Assembly (NCBI GenBank): GCA_014804425.1
Contig: JAAUZV010000004.1
Coordinates: 78,310-132,284 of the forward strand
Length of the DNA: 53,975 nucleotides
Direction of reading: 5' to 3'
From: Lachnospiraceae bacterium
Lineage (GTDB): Bacteria; Bacillota; Clostridia; Lachnospirales; Lachnospiraceae
The notes beneath the pieces are model-generated. The model ran no database searches and had not been told where the DNA came from. It was given only the letters and a program-made list of their open reading frames with translations. Made by a program: the position numbers and the translations under genes. This document shows, piece after piece, positions 52,559 to 53,975 of the stretch. How positions within the stretch are numbered: position 1 is the stretch's first letter; every line of letters starts with the position of its first letter.

Positions 52559-53403
52559 TATGCTTCACCTGCTTTCTCTAATTCAGCGTCGATCTTCTCC
52601 AAATCCGCCATTGCCACCGCAAACTCCTCGTCGTTCGGCGCTTTTCCGTGCCAGCCCGCGTTGTTCTCCATAAACGATACGCCCTTGCCCTTCACGCTGT
52701 GCACAATGATCGCGGTCGGCTTATCCTTCACAGTTTTTGCCTCGGCAAATGCCGCGCGCAGCTCATCAAAATTATGCGCGTCCGCATTGATCACATGGAA
52801 ATTGAACGCCTCAAATTTCTTGTCGATCGGATACGGCGAGCAGACGTCCTCAATCTTTCCGTCGATCTGCAGCCCGTTATTATCCACGATCACGCAAAGA
52901 TTGTCTAAATTTCTCGCTCCCGCAAACATGGAAGCCTCCCAGACCTGTCCCTCCTGAATCTCGCCGTCGCCGAGCAGCGTGTATACACGATAATCCTTGT
53001 GATCCATCTTGCCCGCAAGCGCCATACCGACCGCCGCGGAAATACCCTGTCCGAGCGAACCGCTGCTCATATCCACGCCGGGAATATGCTTCATATCGGG
53101 ATGTCCCTGTAAATAAGAACCGAGCTTGCGCAGCGTGAGCAGATCATCAACCGGGAAAAAACCACGGTTTGCAAGCGCAGAATAGTAGCCGGGCGCCGTA
53201 TGTCCCTTTGACAATACGAAACGGTCCCTGTCCGGATCCTTCGGGTTATCAGGATTGATATTCATTTCTTCAAAATACAAAAACGTATAGACATCCGCCG
53301 CCGAAAGCGAGCCTCCGGGATGCCCTGCCTTTGCGCTATGTACGGAAGACACGATTCCCTTGCGCACACGATTGGCAGCCTTGGCAAGTTCTAAATTTGT
53401 CAT
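52558..53403 (-). CDS. transketolase, N-terminal subunit
   Basis: The 281-residue product binds thiamine diphosphate. The diphosphate/metal motif reads LGDGEIQEGQVWEASMFAGA, with the final Asn in VIVDNNGLQID. Histidine SKGHTAPGYYSAL and HSAKAGHPGGSLSAADV are typical of transketolases. It precedes the C-terminal subunit gene with one-base overlap. Split transketolases are common in Clostridia. Confidence 0.95.
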   Translation of the reverse strand: MTNLELAKAANRVRKGIVSSVHSAKAGHPGGSLSAADVYTFLYFEEMNINPDNPKDPDRDRFVLSKGHTAPGYYSALANRGFFPVDDLLTLRKLGSYLQGHPDMKHIPGVDMSSGSLGQGISAAVGMALAGKMDHKDYRVYTLLGDGEIQEGQVWEASMFAGARNLDNLCVIVDNNGLQIDGKIEDVCSPYPIDKKFEAFNFHVINADAHNFDELRAAFAEAKTVKDKPTAIIVHSVKGKGVSFMENNAGWHGKAPNDEEFAVAMADLEKIDAELEKAGEA

Positions 53404-53507
53404 GTTTTACGATACTCCTTTCTTTTTTGAAGGGGTTTTCCGCATAACGGTCCACGATTCCGACGCGCCCCTTTCCGGATGGTTTTTCGTCAAATCAAGC
53501 TGACTTT

Positions 53508-53536
53508 ATTCTATCACAGATAAAAAACCGCGACAA
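53508..53536 (-). promoter_or_regulatory. promoter of the transketolase operon
   Basis: On the minus strand TTGTCG (53531-53536) and an extended TGATAGAAT with TAGAAT at 53508-53513 are 17 bases apart. The -35 lies inside the terminator of the upstream gene. Confidence 0.6.
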
Positions 53537-53547
53537 TGCGTTTTTTA
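53519..53547 (-). terminator. terminator of the 53545-53975 gene
   Basis: On the minus strand AAAAAACGC and GCGGTTTTTT pair with one bulged G. It overlaps the stop codon. Confidence 0.6.
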
Positions 53548-53975
53548 TTTTTCCTCCGCGAGTTCCCGCTCCATCACAACCCGCTCGGGCAGATTTTCTT
53601 CCAGCCATTCCTCCTGCATTCGCTCGCGGTACATCGTGCGCACCTGCTTCAGCCTGCGCAGGCGTTCCTCCAGCTTGATAAGCCGCAGCGCCTGCTGCTC
53701 GATCTCCATGCTCAGATTTTTCTTGTTCTGCCATACGCACCACCGTCTCGACGCCTCGCTGTCATAGTTGCAGAAAAATGCATAACCCTTGTAAATCGAG
53801 CGGGTGAGAAAAACCCAATCGGCCGCATAAAACAGCTCTCTGAAAAAATAAATCATGGCATTGACAATTTTGATTGCCATATCGGCAGACGCATCCGCTT
53901 CCGTAAGATTTAGATATATTATAACCAGCTCACGAAGCTGAATCTCCATCAGCATCCGCAGCAAAAAGAAGACAG
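53545..53975 (-). CDS. unknown protein, probably cut by the right edge
   Basis: At least 139 residues are visible. The frame stays open to the window end and the internal ATG and TTG candidates near 53950-53964 have no ribosome site, so the gene probably starts outside. The visible part has a moderately hydrophobic middle (KIVNAMIYFFRELFYAADWV) and a long charged coiled coil at the C-terminus (LIKLEERLRRLKQVRTMYRE). I do not recognise the family. Confidence 0.55.
   Translation of the reverse strand, partial: VFFLLRMLMEIQLRELVIIYLNLTEADASADMAIKIVNAMIYFFRELFYAADWVFLTRSIYKGYAFFCNYDSEASRRWCVWQNKKNLSMEIEQQALRLIKLEERLRRLKQVRTMYRERMQEEWLEENLPERVVMERELAEEK

Overview
The window looks like chromosome from a spore-forming, Gram-positive anaerobe of the Clostridia, most likely Lachnospiraceae. 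The main evidence is the block hup, rqcP, yabP, yabQ, divIC, spoIIE, tilS, hpt, ftsH, whose order is close to that around Bacillus subtilis divIC/spoIIE. A CotS-like kinase, a proline T-box leader, a split transketolase and an archaeal-type prolyl-tRNA synthetase agree with this. Most genes lie on the minus strand. Assignments rest on reading the sequence and on family knowledge; no database search was run.

Layout. (1) 1-7224: a minus-strand operon with a good sigma-A promoter at 7197-7224. Its genes, in transcription order, are a small secreted six-cysteine protein, a beta-propeller lipoprotein, a membrane-anchored protein with two CxxC thioredoxin-like domains, and four FtsX-like permeases with two more copies of the six-cysteine protein among them. 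The operon runs off the left edge. It is the best candidate here for an undescribed system. (2) 7264-10547: pepF, a hotdog thioesterase and two unknown proteins. (3) 10625-16639: an ECF sigma factor, its overlapping anti-sigma gene, a lipoprotein, an ABC ATPase and an ABC-2 permease. (4) 16809-24517: two tRNA-Gly genes, a P-loop kinase-like protein, thiamine pyrophosphokinase, a chemoreceptor, a small unknown protein, a DUF4015-type lipoprotein and a GH13 amylase. (5) 24530-32128: the sporulation, division and tRNA-modification block. (6) 32156-37365: a PEGA lipoprotein, CotS-like kinase, CCA-adding enzyme and acetate kinase. (7) 37452-40072: mgtE overlapping a diguanylate cyclase gene. (8) 40079-45985: proS with its T-box, an AI-2E family permease, an RluA-type pseudouridine synthase and a two-component system. 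(9) 46046-51519: lipoprotein and membrane genes with an XRE regulator, then an accessory patch: a second XRE regulator, a divergent operator, a frameshifted zinc-ribbon gene and an intact IS3-family element. (10) 51520-53975: split transketolase and a partial unknown gene.

How the parts may work together. In region 1 the three small proteins have a Sec signal peptide and six cysteines at identical positions. The neighbouring double-CxxC protein could form or repair their disulfides. The permease array, with conserved membrane parts and diverged ectodomains, could sense, release or give protection against the peptides. No ATPase for these permeases is visible; it may lie beyond the left edge. 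Region 3 reads as a self-contained stress or antibiotic-response transport module. In region 5 the spoIIE homologue lacks the usual membrane domain but sits behind a promoter with the 21-bp spacing known from Spo0A-activated sigma-A promoters.
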